Part shown: positions 63,299 through 64,000 of the stretch, piece after piece
Layout: each line of letters opens with the position of its first letter
Numbering within the stretch: the stretch's first letter is position 1
From: Saprospiraceae bacterium
GTDB lineage: Bacteria; Bacteroidota; Bacteroidia; Chitinophagales; Saprospiraceae
Direction: 5' to 3'
Assembly (NCBI GenBank): GCA_027080725.1
Contig: JALWRC010000064.1
Coordinates: 101,599 to 165,598, forward strand
Length of the DNA: 64,000 nt
Made by a program: the position numbers and the translations under genes
Notes under the pieces: generated by a model
The model's database searches: none
What the model saw: only the letters and a program-made list of their open reading frames with translations
Told to the model about the DNA's origin: nothing

Positions 63299-63572
63299 AT
63301 TTATACATTTTTGGTTAAGTGTTCTATACATTTTTAATAACACATTAAAAACAAATAATGTTATAAAAGGAGGAAGATATCTCTTGAAATTTTCAATATT
63401 AAGGTATGAAATCGCAGGCTTCAGGCATATGGGTAGAATGTAAAAGCTAAAGCACGACTATTTGCGTTCCGGCATGAATAGAAACCGAGTAAGGGCTGAT
63501 AACCATCATTCCACCCATCGAAATCCCTTCAAGAGTAAGATTTTCCTAATAAAACACTCTCTTTTCAGTAAC

Positions 63573-63645
63573 TAGGCTGCATTACACAGAATAAAATAAC
63601 ATTATTTTGAATACACTTAACAAACAGCCTTTTAACTGCAGCCTA
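63573..63645. repeat. Inverted repeat TAGGCTGCA ... TGCAGCCTA
   Basis: Perfect 9-bp arms at 63573-63581 and 63637-63645, 55-base spacer. Inside is a smaller AT-only inverted repeat (AAAATAA/TTATTTT) near 63592-63608. Confidence 0.45.
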
Positions 63646-63716
63646 TTGTATTTATAACCTTTATGCATTAGTTATAATTTTATATGAATTTGATTCCAAA
63701 TTTTAACACTTTTTTC

Positions 63717-63748
63717 TTGGGTTATTCAAATATTTTATCGTAACTTGC
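63717..63748 (+). promoter_or_regulatory. Candidate promoter (TTG-N21-TAACTTGC) before the heptamer-repeat frame
   Basis: TTG at 63717-63719 and TAACTTGC at 63741-63748. The -7 element is one base off consensus. The ATG at 63774 is 25 bases beyond it. Confidence 0.35.
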
Positions 63749-63773
63749 ACATTGTAAACCGATATAAAACCTT

Positions 63774-64000
<227 letters not shown>

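Larger units (their letters stand above)
63299..63773. other. AT-rich intergenic region before the heptamer repeat
   Basis: About 475 bases upstream of the acyl-CoA dehydrogenase gene. It contains a 9-bp inverted repeat (63573-63581 and 63637-63645) and a plus-strand promoter-like pair at 63717-63748. A 62-codon frame at 63255 overlaps the dehydrogenase start and is not credible. Confidence 0.45.

Overview
The window looks like chromosome of a free-living Bacteroidota bacterium, most likely of the Saprospiria/Chitinophagia side of the phylum. Three secreted proteins end in type IX secretion (T9SS) sorting domains (two type A, one type B). Several genes are preceded by the Bacteroidota promoter (TTTG, about 19-20 bases, TAnnTTTG) rather than a sigma70 promoter, and Shine-Dalgarno sites are mostly lacking. 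Long HYR-domain and FG-GAP surface proteins are typical of that group. I see no rRNA, tRNA, IS element, prophage or CRISPR array.

Bases 1-24,400 are one large exopolysaccharide / O-antigen type locus in three blocks. Block 1 (minus, 3739 to 1) holds a polyprenyl-phosphate sugar transferase, a Wza-like export lipoprotein and a Wzc-like co-polymerase/tyrosine kinase that the window edge cuts at its Walker A motif. Block 2 (plus, 4150-10751) holds a small HAD phosphatase, a T9SS-exported CrtC/AttH-type lipocalin, and a tightly coupled trio: bi-domain oxidoreductase, alpha/alpha-toroid protein, DUF354 protein. Block 3 (minus, 24373 to 10808) is a compact operon: DegT aminotransferase, GT4, Wzx flippase, two consecutive nucleotidyltransferase-fold proteins, GT4, asparagine synthase, GT4, Wzy-like polymerase, GT4, and a GNAT-WbqC fusion. 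Together these would make, decorate, flip, polymerise and export a surface glycan. The roles of the two nucleotidyltransferase-fold proteins are not known.

Bases 24,491-43,900 hold two very large secreted proteins on the minus strand, each with its own promoter and a long leader. One is a 4926-residue HYR-repeat adhesin-like protein that contains three complete higher-order repeats of 565, 564 and 560 residues. The other is a 1259-residue FG-GAP protein with a T9SS type B tail. A clear hairpin terminator separates the giant gene from the polysaccharide operon.

Bases 44,100-63,300 are ordinary housekeeping genes in short units: FtsB/DivIC-like protein with SucD, a TPMT-family methyltransferase, TamB, GyrB, TsaE, alanine dehydrogenase, bacilliredoxin with a DUF2752 protein, an aspartyl protease with PDZ, an unrecognised 782-residue protein that resembles a degenerate superfamily 1 helicase, enoyl-CoA hydratase and acyl-CoA dehydrogenase.

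The last 127 bases are 18 copies of the heptamer GAAGTCC and run off the window. An upstream ATG with a plausible promoter reads into this repeat without a stop. The repeat is open in all frames on both strands. The strongest candidates for something undescribed are this heptamer ORF, the tandem nucleotidyltransferase-fold genes, the degenerate helicase-like protein and the higher-order repeat structure of the giant HYR protein.
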